Part shown: in pieces, positions 18,266 through 25,302 of the stretch
Position numbering within the stretch: position 1 is the first letter of the stretch
Layout of the letters: each line of letters starts with the position of its first letter
Origin: Gammaproteobacteria bacterium
GTDB lineage: Bacteria > Pseudomonadota > Gammaproteobacteria > Arenicellales > UBA868
Direction of reading: 5' to 3'
Length of the DNA stretch: 64,000 nt
Assembly (NCBI GenBank): GCA_022450155.1
Contig: JAKUQR010000003.1
Coordinates: 107,524-171,523 of the forward strand
Position numbers and translations under genes: made by a program
The notes under the pieces: model-generated
The model's database searches: none
What the model saw: the letters and a program-made list of their open reading frames with translations, nothing else
What the model was told of the DNA's origin: nothing

Positions 18266-19237
18266 ATGAGAATACTTTTTGCTGACAAGTTCCCAGAGAC
18301 AGCTGTAGCTGAACTCAAACACAAAGGGCACAACTGTGTGCTGCAACCAGATCTTAATATTGATGAGCTTGACTCTGTGCTTGCGGAATATGATGTGCTG
18401 GTGGTGCGAAGCACTCAGGTAACGAAAAAGGCAATAGAGGCCGGAAAATCGCTGAAGATGATCATTCGAGCTGGAACCGGAACGAACACGATCGACAAAG
18501 ATGCCGCGGCTGCTCGTGGTATTTATGTCTGTAATGTACCCGGTCGAAATGCTGCAGCAGTGGCTGAATTGGCCATCGGTCTTCTGATCGCCATCGACAG
18601 AAATATTCCGGACAATGTTAAAGCGTTGCGCCAAGGAAAATGGAACAAGAAACGATTCAGTGTCGCCGTGGGTCTAAAAGGTCGGCGTATGGGTGTGGTT
18701 GGTCTTGGCGCAATAGGCTTGGAAGTGCTTGAACGGGCGCATGCGTTCGGGCTGGAGTTGTATGTCATTGAACGTCCAAACCGGTGGCGGGAAACGCACG
18801 ACCGCCTCGTTCGTATAGGCGGTATAAAGCGTGTCTCCGGCCTTAAAGAACTGGCGGAACGCTGTGAAATCCTCAGTTTTCATGTGCCATCCGCAGTTGC
18901 CACGAAAAAAATGGTCGATGCCGAACTGTTGGCACGTATGCCGGTGGGGGCCATTGTTATCAATACCTCTCGTGGCGATATTGTCGACGAGGAAGCCCTG
19001 ATTAAGGCGATGGATGAGAAGGGGATTCGGGCAGGACTGGATGTATTTCGCGGGGAGCCAAGTGGCGATGAGGTTGAATTTCAATCAGCTCTTGCCAGAC
19101 ATCCCAATGTTTACGGTACACATCATATCGGCGCTTCTACGGATCAGGCACAGGCAGCAGTTGCCAGCGGTGTGATAGAAATCCTGGATGCGTTCAGTCG
19201 GGGCAATATCCAACACTGTGTCAATATGGACACGTGA
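18266..19237 (+). CDS. serA: D-3-phosphoglycerate dehydrogenase (short form)
   Basis: A 323-residue D-isomer-specific 2-hydroxyacid dehydrogenase, here read as phosphoglycerate dehydrogenase because serC follows. The Rossmann motif is GLGAIG (146-151), and the catalytic residues are Arg236 in NTSRGD, Glu264 in RGEP and His287 in THHIGAS. It would oxidise 3-phosphoglycerate to 3-phosphohydroxypyruvate, the first step of serine synthesis. It ends soon after the catalytic domain and lacks the regulatory ASB/ACT domains of longer SerA forms, so serine feedback by ACT binding is not expected. Confidence 0.85.
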   Translation: MRILFADKFPETAVAELKHKGHNCVLQPDLNIDELDSVLAEYDVLVVRSTQVTKKAIEAGKSLKMIIRAGTGTNTIDKDAAAARGIYVCNVPGRNAAAVAELAIGLLIAIDRNIPDNVKALRQGKWNKKRFSVAVGLKGRRMGVVGLGAIGLEVLERAHAFGLELYVIERPNRWRETHDRLVRIGGIKRVSGLKELAERCEILSFHVPSAVATKKMVDAELLARMPVGAIVINTSRGDIVDEEALIKAMDEKGIRAGLDVFRGEPSGDEVEFQSALARHPNVYGTHHIGASTDQAQAAVASGVIEILDAFSRGNIQHCVNMDT

Positions 19238-19263
19238 TTATTTAATGTACTAGGAGACAAGTG

Positions 19264-20352
19264 ATGAGTCGGCGAGTCAACAACTTCAGTGCGGGTCCGT
19301 CAACTCTGCCTCAGCAGGTACTTGAGGAAGCTCAGGCAGAATTTTTGGAATACCAGGGTTCAGGGATGTCACTGATTGAAATGAGTCATCGCGGGAAATA
19401 TTTTGTTGAAGTTCATCGGGAAGCGATGGCAATGACTCGGAAAATATTCAGTGTTCCGGACAGTTTCAAGGTGCTGTTCCTCCAGGGTGGCGCAACGTTT
19501 CAGTTTTCTATGGTCCCAATGAACCTGTTGCGGTCAGGTGAGCGCGCCGGCTACGTGAATTCCGGCAGTTGGGCCACCGGGGCAATAACAGATGCCAGAT
19601 TCTACGGCGATATCTATGCCGCGTGGGAAGGTAAGGATTGCGACTACACCAGGATGCCACAGGACGATGAGTTGAAAATTCAGTCGGGTACCCGCTATCT
19701 ACATATCACATCCAATGAGACGATCGGCGGCGTGCAATTTACCCACTGGCCTGACGTTGAAGTACCCCTGGTCTGTGACATGTCTTCAGACTACATGTCA
19801 AGGGCGATACCCTGGGAGAAGTTTGACTTGGTATACGGTGGGCTCCAGAAAAACCTGGGTCCATCCGGAATGGCGCTGGTGTTTGTGAGAGAGTCAATAC
19901 TGGAGGATTGCAACACTGAAATCGGGCGCTATATGCGCTATGCCGTCCATGCCGAGAAAGATTCTATGTTCAATACCCCACCGGTGTTTCCAATTTACAT
20001 GCTGGGAAAGATCCTTAAGTGGATGGATGAGAAGGGTGGGCTCGATGTTATCGAGCGGGAAGCGCAGGAGAAAGCCAACCTGCTGTATTCGGTGATCGAC
20101 AGCAGTGACGGGTATTACAGTTGTCCTGTTGAAAGCAGGTGCCGCTCGGTCATGAACGTGGTTTTCCGATTGCCAAACAGTGATCTCGAAGCAGGGTTCC
20201 TCAAGCAGTCGGACGCTGCCGATCTGTTCAATCTCAAGGGGCACCGGAGTGTTGGTGGATGTCGAGCGAGTATCTACAACGCTATGCCACGTACTGGCGT
20301 CGCGGCACTGGCAGAGTTTATGCTTGCCTTTCGGGAAAATAACCCAGGCTAA
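19264..20352 (+). CDS. serC: Phosphoserine aminotransferase
   Basis: A 362-residue PLP enzyme that turns 3-phosphohydroxypyruvate and glutamate into phosphoserine; it also serves pyridoxine synthesis in many bacteria. The N-terminus NNFSAGPSTLP, the MSHRGKYF segment and the PLP-lysine motif GGLQKNLGPSG (Lys196) are diagnostic. ATG at 19264 is chosen over GTG at 19261 because it sits 7 bp from the Shine-Dalgarno AGGAG (19252-19256). It is 26 bp behind serA and probably in one operon with it and the DUF1015 gene after it. Confidence 0.96.
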   Translation: MSRRVNNFSAGPSTLPQQVLEEAQAEFLEYQGSGMSLIEMSHRGKYFVEVHREAMAMTRKIFSVPDSFKVLFLQGGATFQFSMVPMNLLRSGERAGYVNSGSWATGAITDARFYGDIYAAWEGKDCDYTRMPQDDELKIQSGTRYLHITSNETIGGVQFTHWPDVEVPLVCDMSSDYMSRAIPWEKFDLVYGGLQKNLGPSGMALVFVRESILEDCNTEIGRYMRYAVHAEKDSMFNTPPVFPIYMLGKILKWMDEKGGLDVIEREAQEKANLLYSVIDSSDGYYSCPVESRCRSVMNVVFRLPNSDLEAGFLKQSDAADLFNLKGHRSVGGCRASIYNAMPRTGVAALAEFMLAFRENNPG

Positions 20353-20380
20353 GGCCCGTGTCATTTACAGGTAAATCTGC

Positions 20381-21616
20381 GTGACACAGATCCACACCTT
20401 CATGCCCTATGTCGTTTGCCGTGATCGAGCGGAGCGCGTGGTTGCACCTGCTTACGATTCAATGGCGCCTGCCGAACGCGCTGCCTACATCAAGGCAAAC
20501 CCGTCGAACTTCATCAAAACGATGAGAACGCCAGAGGAATACACCGAGTCGGAAAACACGTCTCTGGAGATGGTTCTCGATCACAATCTGAACGCGGTTC
20601 AAAAAATGTTGGAGGATTCGACATTCGAGCGTCAACCTCAGCAGGCGCTGTACATTTACCGACTGCATGCCGGAAACCATGTGCAGACGGCTGTCATAGC
20701 AGAAGTACCGGTGGCTGAGTATCAGCAAGGTCTCATTCACAGGCATGAGCATACGCGTTCTGAACATGAAGATAGACTCACGCAATACCTGCAGTATGTC
20801 GGCGTGAGTTCCAGCCCTGTTTGCCTGGCTTATCAGGACGATGCTCGAATTGATAAGACTGTAGAAATCATTACCCAGGGTAAATCGATGCTTGATTTTG
20901 CGTTGGAAGACGGGGTGCAACAGACGATCTGGAAAGTTGTTGAGACCGAGCAGATCGATATTTTGCGAACCCAGTTTTTGAGCGTTGAGGCCGTCTACCT
21001 CACCGATGGGCACCATAGGATGGCAGCTAGCGCTCGACATGCGGTCAGTCGATCACACAGTGAAAAATCAAGCAGTGGTCCCTGGAGTTATTTTCTGGCG
21101 GCGCTGTTCCCGGCGACCCAGTTGAGGATACTCCCTTTTAACCGGTGTGTTCGTGATTTAAACGGGTTTTCTGTGGAGCAACTGATTAACCAGCTCTCGT
21201 TAAACTTTACTGTCGATCAGTTTTCCGATGACAACACGATGGTACTGCCGTCCAAGCCAGGTGAGTTCACCCTGCTGGCAGAAAATCGGGTGTTTCGGCT
21301 GCAGGTGCGCTCGGCGCGAATACCCAACGATCCGGTCGGTTGTCTGGATGTATCGCTACTGCAAAATCTATTTCTTGGACCTGTGTTGGGTATTGGGGAT
21401 GACCGATCTGATCCTCGACTTAATTTTGTCACAGGTGACAGTGGACTGAATGGTTTGAGACAAAGGGCTGAGGAGGGGTGGCGCATTGGTATTGCCTGCT
21501 ATCCAACTTCCATGAAAGACTTGATGAGCATCGCAGATCGTGGCTTGGTCATGCCGCCCAAATCAACTTGTTTCGATCCTAAAGCCCGTTCAGGCATATT
21601 TCTGAGGTTCTCCTGA
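20381..21616 (+). CDS. DUF1015 family protein linked to serA-serC
   Basis: A 411-residue DUF1015 protein, start GTG at 20381. Family hallmarks are the N-terminal VVAPAYDSMAPAERAAY and NPSNF, the RHEHT segment (121-125) and the DGHHR motif (209-213) in YLTDGHHRMAASARH. The DGHHR motif also occurs in ParB-fold serine kinases, and the gene sits directly behind serA and serC, so a role in serine or phosphoserine metabolism is plausible. That link is inference; I know of no settled biochemical function for the family. No membrane segments or signal peptide are seen. Confidence 0.85.
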   Translation: MTQIHTFMPYVVCRDRAERVVAPAYDSMAPAERAAYIKANPSNFIKTMRTPEEYTESENTSLEMVLDHNLNAVQKMLEDSTFERQPQQALYIYRLHAGNHVQTAVIAEVPVAEYQQGLIHRHEHTRSEHEDRLTQYLQYVGVSSSPVCLAYQDDARIDKTVEIITQGKSMLDFALEDGVQQTIWKVVETEQIDILRTQFLSVEAVYLTDGHHRMAASARHAVSRSHSEKSSSGPWSYFLAALFPATQLRILPFNRCVRDLNGFSVEQLINQLSLNFTVDQFSDDNTMVLPSKPGEFTLLAENRVFRLQVRSARIPNDPVGCLDVSLLQNLFLGPVLGIGDDRSDPRLNFVTGDSGLNGLRQRAEEGWRIGIACYPTSMKDLMSIADRGLVMPPKSTCFDPKARSGIFLRFS

Positions 21617-21693
21617 ACGGGGCATTACGGTTTCTAGTTTCAAAGCAATTAACACTTGTTATTTACAGGTTTTGTTCAGTGCAATCAATTAAG

Positions 21694-21708
21694 CTGACAA
21701 TTAGTCAG
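21694..21708. promoter_or_regulatory. Short inverted repeat upstream of corrinoid operon
   Basis: CTGAC and GTCAG flank AATTA within the 249-bp gap between the DUF1015 gene and the corrinoid operon. The arms are only 5 bp, so this may be an operator half-site pair or chance. The rest of the gap is AT-rich compared with its neighbours and probably holds the operon promoter, but no clear -35/-10 pair stands out. Confidence 0.2.
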
Positions 21709-21865
21709 TTGGTTTGTAGTTCTCGGTGTCGCAAAACAGATCTCACATGTCGCGCGCAAATCAACAGACCCGAGTATTAATCTTAGAATGCCGCTGTAGT
21801 AGTGGGGTCAACCATCTGAACGTTTAACTCGTGTCGTAGAACATCAACCATAAGGTGCGGAGACG

Positions 21866-22600
21866 ATGACTGAGACTGAAGTTGCAGATACTGAAGTTGC
21901 AGATGCTGAAGAAGAACTGGATCTGAGTACACTGTCTGACGAGGAACTCGTTGAGCAGATGCACGATGATCTTTATGACGGTCTGAGAGAAGAAATTGAA
22001 GAGGGGACGAACATACTGCTAGAGCGAGGCTGGGCTCCGGATAAACTTCTTGCGAATGCCTTGGTAGAGGGGATGCGCATAGTCGGTATCGATTTTCGCG
22101 ATGGTATTCTGTTTGTGCCTGAAGTCCTGATGTCAGCCAACGCAATGAAAGGCGGTATGGCGATTCTGCGTCCACTACTGGCGGAAACTGGTGCGGCAAG
22201 TATTGGTACAGTGGTGATTGGCACGGTAAAAGGCGATATCCACGATATCGGCAAGAATCTCGTGAGTATGATGCTGGAGGGGGCGGGTTTTGAGGTCTAT
22301 AACATCGGTGTAAATAACCCGGTCGAGAATTTCCTAGAGGCAATTGAAGAACATAAGCCGGACATCGTGGGCATGTCTGCGCTACTCACCACGACGATGC
22401 CGTATATGAAAGTGGTTATTGATACCATGATCGAACGCGGTATTCGGGATGACCACATCGTGCTGGTGGGTGGCGCACCGTTAAACGACGAATTCGGGAA
22501 AGCGATTGGTGCAGATGCTTACTGCCGGGACGCGGCCGTGGCAGTAGAGACAGCTAAGCAGTTGATCGCAGAGCGCCGAGGGGAGTCGATACCAGCGTAA
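21866..22600 (+). CDS. Corrinoid (methyl-carrier) protein, MtbC/MtgC type
   Basis: A 244-residue corrinoid protein that carries the methyl group between a substrate methyltransferase and the H4folate methyltransferase. A helical cap domain (about 20-105) precedes a Rossmann-like B12 domain with the DIHDIG motif (124-129), where His126 is the lower cobalt ligand; S171 in MSALL and GGAP (202-205) complete the B12 signature. The N-terminus has a tandem repeat, TEVADTEVAD, from a 15-bp DNA duplication, and is acidic. It is the first gene of an operon with the methyltransferase and reactivator genes. No MttB-type substrate methyltransferase is in the window. Confidence 0.93.
   Translation: MTETEVADTEVADAEEELDLSTLSDEELVEQMHDDLYDGLREEIEEGTNILLERGWAPDKLLANALVEGMRIVGIDFRDGILFVPEVLMSANAMKGGMAILRPLLAETGAASIGTVVIGTVKGDIHDIGKNLVSMMLEGAGFEVYNIGVNNPVENFLEAIEEHKPDIVGMSALLTTTMPYMKVVIDTMIERGIRDDHIVLVGGAPLNDEFGKAIGADAYCRDAAVAVETAKQLIAERRGESIPA
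21875..21904 (+). repeat. Two perfect tandem copies of a 15-bp unit
   Basis: ACTGAAGTTGCAGAT occurs at 21875-21889 and again at 21890-21904, adding five residues (TEVAD) to the acidic N-terminal tail of the corrinoid protein. It keeps the frame and looks like a recent slippage duplication. Confidence 0.9.
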
Positions 22601-22706
22601 GACCTGACAGGCGAAGATTGGACACTGAACTGTATTGGTATTTGAGGAAGCAGAGCAGGCAGTGGACGGCACAGAGTAGTTTACGAAACGACATGAGAGT
22701 AAAGCA

Positions 22707-23336
22707 GTGGGCCAACAATCTGCAAAACTGATCATTGCTTGCGGTGCACTCGCAAGAGAGATCCAGCAACTGATTGATATCAATAGTTGGACTGATGTAG
22801 ACGTCCAGTGCCTGCCCGCTAACCTTCATAACCGTCCGGATCAGATTCCAGACCGTGTGCTGGATAAGGTTCAGAGCAACCGCGATCGATATGCGCACAT
22901 ATTTGTGGCGTATGCAGATTGCGGGACAGGCGGCCTATTGGACAGCGCGCTCGAGGCGCTCGGGGTGGAGAGACTGGAAGGTGCCCATTGCTACCAGTTT
23001 TATGCCGGATCGGAGGTCTTTGAACAGTTGCACGACGCTGAGCCTGGCACCTTTTACCTGACTGACTTCCTGGTTCGTCATTTTGACAGGCTGATCATCG
23101 ATGAGTTGGGATTGGACCGGCATCCCGAACTCAGAGAGACTTTTTTCAGGAACTACAGTCGATTGTTGTACCTGTCACAGGCCGAAACACCGGAGCTAGT
23201 CACCAAGGCGCGACGTGCAGCGGATCGACTCGGGCTTAAGTTTGAACATCGCCCTACCGGATTCGGTCAGCTGGAAACCGGCTTGAACCGGTTCATGGTG
23301 TCTGTGCCGCTGACTGAGACTACACCCGATGGCTAA
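22707..23336 (+). CDS. DUF1638 protein of corrinoid operon
   Basis: A 209-residue DUF1638 protein with a GTG start. It opens with LIIACGALAREIQQL and has VAYADCGTGGLLD, GAHCYQFYAG and a Gly/Phe-rich end, as in the family. DUF1638 genes are regular partners of corrinoid methyltransferase clusters, both in methanogens and in marine proteobacteria. Conserved cysteines (in ACGAL, ADCG and AHCY) suggest metal or cofactor binding, but this is inference. Its function is not established. It overlaps the following small gene by 8 bp. Confidence 0.85.
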   Translation: MGQQSAKLIIACGALAREIQQLIDINSWTDVDVQCLPANLHNRPDQIPDRVLDKVQSNRDRYAHIFVAYADCGTGGLLDSALEALGVERLEGAHCYQFYAGSEVFEQLHDAEPGTFYLTDFLVRHFDRLIIDELGLDRHPELRETFFRNYSRLLYLSQAETPELVTKARRAADRLGLKFEHRPTGFGQLETGLNRFMVSVPLTETTPDG

Positions 23337-23634
23337 ACTGATTACTGTCTATTGGCGGGATATTCCGTCACAGGTTATTGCGAAAAAAGGGCGATTGACG
23401 AGCAAGGCAAAGCTCAGTCAACGATTTCAAGAGGCCATTGACCGTGCCGCGATGCGGGCGGGTAAAGGCAGTAGTGATGCTTACTTGAGTGAGTGGCGAC
23501 GGGAAGCCTCTACCTGTGGTGAAGATCTTGAAATGGCTGCTAAACAATTAGCAGATCTACTTGAACAGCATTATAGCGATGACGACCTGCTGGCGTTAAT
23601 TCGGGCCAAGGGCGTTAAAACTGATTCTGCCTAA
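23329..23634 (+). CDS. Small PF13769-type ('virulence factor' domain) protein
   Basis: A 101-residue protein with the pattern of the misleadingly named 'virulence factor' family: LITVYWRDIPSQVIAKKG at the start, RFQEAIDRAAMRAG in the middle and YLSEWRREAS near residue 60. It is basic at the start and acidic at the end, without membrane segments. Homologues are found beside DUF1638 and methylene-H4folate reductase genes in corrinoid clusters, so it is probably an accessory to one-carbon chemistry and not a virulence trait. Overlap with the DUF1638 gene suggests coupled translation. Confidence 0.75.
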   Translation: MAKLITVYWRDIPSQVIAKKGRLTSKAKLSQRFQEAIDRAAMRAGKGSSDAYLSEWRREASTCGEDLEMAAKQLADLLEQHYSDDDLLALIRAKGVKTDSA

Positions 23635-23650
23635 CCAAGCCTGAGCCCAG

Positions 23651-23983
23651 ATGTACGTTGTCCGAAGATGGTCAGTACGCCACTCACGCCTGCTTGAAAC
23701 GGCCTACCAAGTTTTGGAGGCCGTATTGAATAAGCTACATCCACTGTGGAATTTAGCTCGACTCGAGGGTGCTGTGGATCAACAGCAAGAAGGCATAGAG
23801 AACTGCATCGAATTGATGCAACAGATCAGGGAGATCGATGGAATTGCAGGTGTACATGTGATGGCCTATAGGCAGGAAGAGATGGTAGCGGAAATCATCC
23901 AGAAATCCGGTGTATTGAACGGGCGATCCCCATCGATGCCGCCACAACTGGAGAATCTTTACGACTCCAGGAGTATGCAGTGA
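23651..23983 (+). pseudogene. In-frame chimeric remnant: MTHFR_C-type (MetV-like) start fused to MetF end
   Basis: This 110-residue frame is open and has a normal ATG, but it joins two gene ends. Residues 1 to about 38 (MYVVRRWSVRHSRLLE to HPLW) match the N-terminus of the MTHFR_C/MetV-like protein usual at this place in such clusters. From about residue 45 it matches only the C-terminus of methylene-H4folate reductase (EGIENCIELMQQIREIDGIA, GVHVMAYRQEEMVAEII). The cysteine-rich rest of the first protein and the flavin barrel of the second are missing. The junction lies near 23750-23775. It ends in a GTGA overlap with the next gene, as an intact metF would. It cannot be an active reductase. 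Confidence 0.75.
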
Positions 23984-24891
23984 CCATTACGCTAGTCAGT
24001 TCGGCAAATCGGGAGCTTCGAATAGGGTTTGATCAGCCGTTTTGCATTATCGGGGAGAGGATCAATCCTACTGGGCGCAAGGTTCTTTCAGAAGAAATGA
24101 AAAACGGAGATTACAGTCGGGTTGAGGCCGACGCGCTGGCACAGGTGGCGGCTGGCGCGCATATGTTGGACATAAACGCCGGTATACCGCTGGCTGATGA
24201 ACCTGCCATTCTCGCCGAGTGCATACAACTCGTTCAGTCGTTGACTGATGTACCGTTGTCTATTGATTCATCGATCGTTGCGGCCCTGGCATCGGGTCTT
24301 TCGGTTTATCAGGGTAAAGCGCTGGTGAATTCAGTTACGGGTGAGGAAGAACGTCTTGAAACTGTTCTCCCGCTGGTTAGAAAATTCAATGCCGCTGTGG
24401 TTGCGATATCGAATGATGAGACCGGTATCTCAGAGGATCCGGATGTCCGGTTTGAAGTAGCCAGAAAGATTGTAGAGCGTGCCGAAGATCATGGAATACC
24501 GCGGGAGGATGTTGTTGTAGACCCGCTCGTTATGCCTATTGGCGCATTGAATGACGCGGGTCGGCAGGTGATGAGTATCGTCCGTCGATTGCGTGAAGAA
24601 TTGAAAGTGAATTCCACTTGTGGTGCCTCCAACATCAGTTTTGGTCTCCCCAATCGGAATGGGCTGAACTCGGCATTTCTTGCCATGGCTATAGGTGCGG
24701 GTATGACATCGGCCATTACAAATCCGTTACACGGAGAAGTGATGCAGGCCGTTTCAGGGGCCGATGTGATGACGGGTCACGACCCCGATTGTCGACGCTG
24801 GATCAAAAAATACAGGGAGCCGGTGCAAGATACTGAGACAGGCGGGGGCCGAGAGCGAGGGCGGAATCGACGCCGCCGTTCAGCAAGATGA
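23980..24891 (+). CDS. Methyl-H4folate:corrinoid methyltransferase (pterin-binding)
   Basis: A 303-residue pterin-binding (DHPS-like) TIM-barrel methyltransferase of the AcsE/MtgA kind, which moves the methyl group between the corrinoid protein and tetrahydrofolate. Signatures are IIGERINPTGRK, MLDINAGIP, PLSIDSS, KALVNSVTGEE, DPLVMPIGA and GASNISFGLPNRNGLN. The C-terminal tail (GGGRERGRNRRRRSAR) is very basic and may be dispensable. Start GTG at 23980 overlaps the remnant gene's stop by 4 bp. The downstream GFA gene overlaps its stop. Confidence 0.92.
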   Translation: MTITLVSSANRELRIGFDQPFCIIGERINPTGRKVLSEEMKNGDYSRVEADALAQVAAGAHMLDINAGIPLADEPAILAECIQLVQSLTDVPLSIDSSIVAALASGLSVYQGKALVNSVTGEEERLETVLPLVRKFNAAVVAISNDETGISEDPDVRFEVARKIVERAEDHGIPREDVVVDPLVMPIGALNDAGRQVMSIVRRLREELKVNSTCGASNISFGLPNRNGLNSAFLAMAIGAGMTSAITNPLHGEVMQAVSGADVMTGHDPDCRRWIKKYREPVQDTETGGGRERGRNRRRRSAR

Positions 24892-25298
24892 CAGGTTCCA
24901 AACATCATGGTCACTGCCTGTGCGGCGCCGTCACCTTCAAGATCACAGGTGAACTGCGTAGCGTGCTGGTTTGCCATTGTTCACAGTGTCGGCGGAGCAG
25001 TGGTCACCTCTGGGCAGCAACCGCAGCGCCAGTAGATGCCGTCGAGATCCACAGTCAGAAAACACTGTCGTGGTATCGCTCGTCGTCAAAGGCCAAGCGC
25101 GGGTTCTGCAGTCGCTGTGGTTCCAGCCTGTTCTGGCAATTGGACGGGTCAACATCATTGTCTATAGCAGCTGGATCATTGGACGTGCCCACGGGCCTTA
25201 GCACACAAGAACATATCTACTTTGACGATGCATCGGATTACTACACAGTACATCCAGACGAACAGATTCGAACGGGTACTGAGACAGTATTTGAGTAG
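24888..25298 (+). CDS. GFA family protein (glutathione-dependent formaldehyde-activating fold)
   Basis: A 136-residue zinc protein of the GFA/CENP-V fold. Cysteines follow the family pattern: GHCLCGAVTF, then VCHCSQCRRSSG, and FCSRCGSSLFWQ. GFA proteins were first described as speeding the formaldehyde-glutathione reaction, but many have no proven activity. It overlaps the methyltransferase gene by 4 bp and precedes the reactivator by 4 bp, so it belongs to the operon. A role in handling formaldehyde from demethylation is possible but not shown. Confidence 0.88.
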   Translation: MTGSKHHGHCLCGAVTFKITGELRSVLVCHCSQCRRSSGHLWAATAAPVDAVEIHSQKTLSWYRSSSKAKRGFCSRCGSSLFWQLDGSTSLSIAAGSLDVPTGLSTQEHIYFDDASDYYTVHPDEQIRTGTETVFE

Positions 25299-25302
25299 AA
25301 CA

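Noticed and set aside
20459..21040. 193-residue minus-strand frame inside the DUF1015 gene
   Set aside because: Antisense shadow of a recognisable gene; no ribosome site or family signature.
21783..22343. 186-residue open frame on the minus strand over the corrinoid gene
   Set aside because: It is the antisense of a clearly conserved coding region and its translation (Pro/Leu/Ser-rich) has no family pattern.
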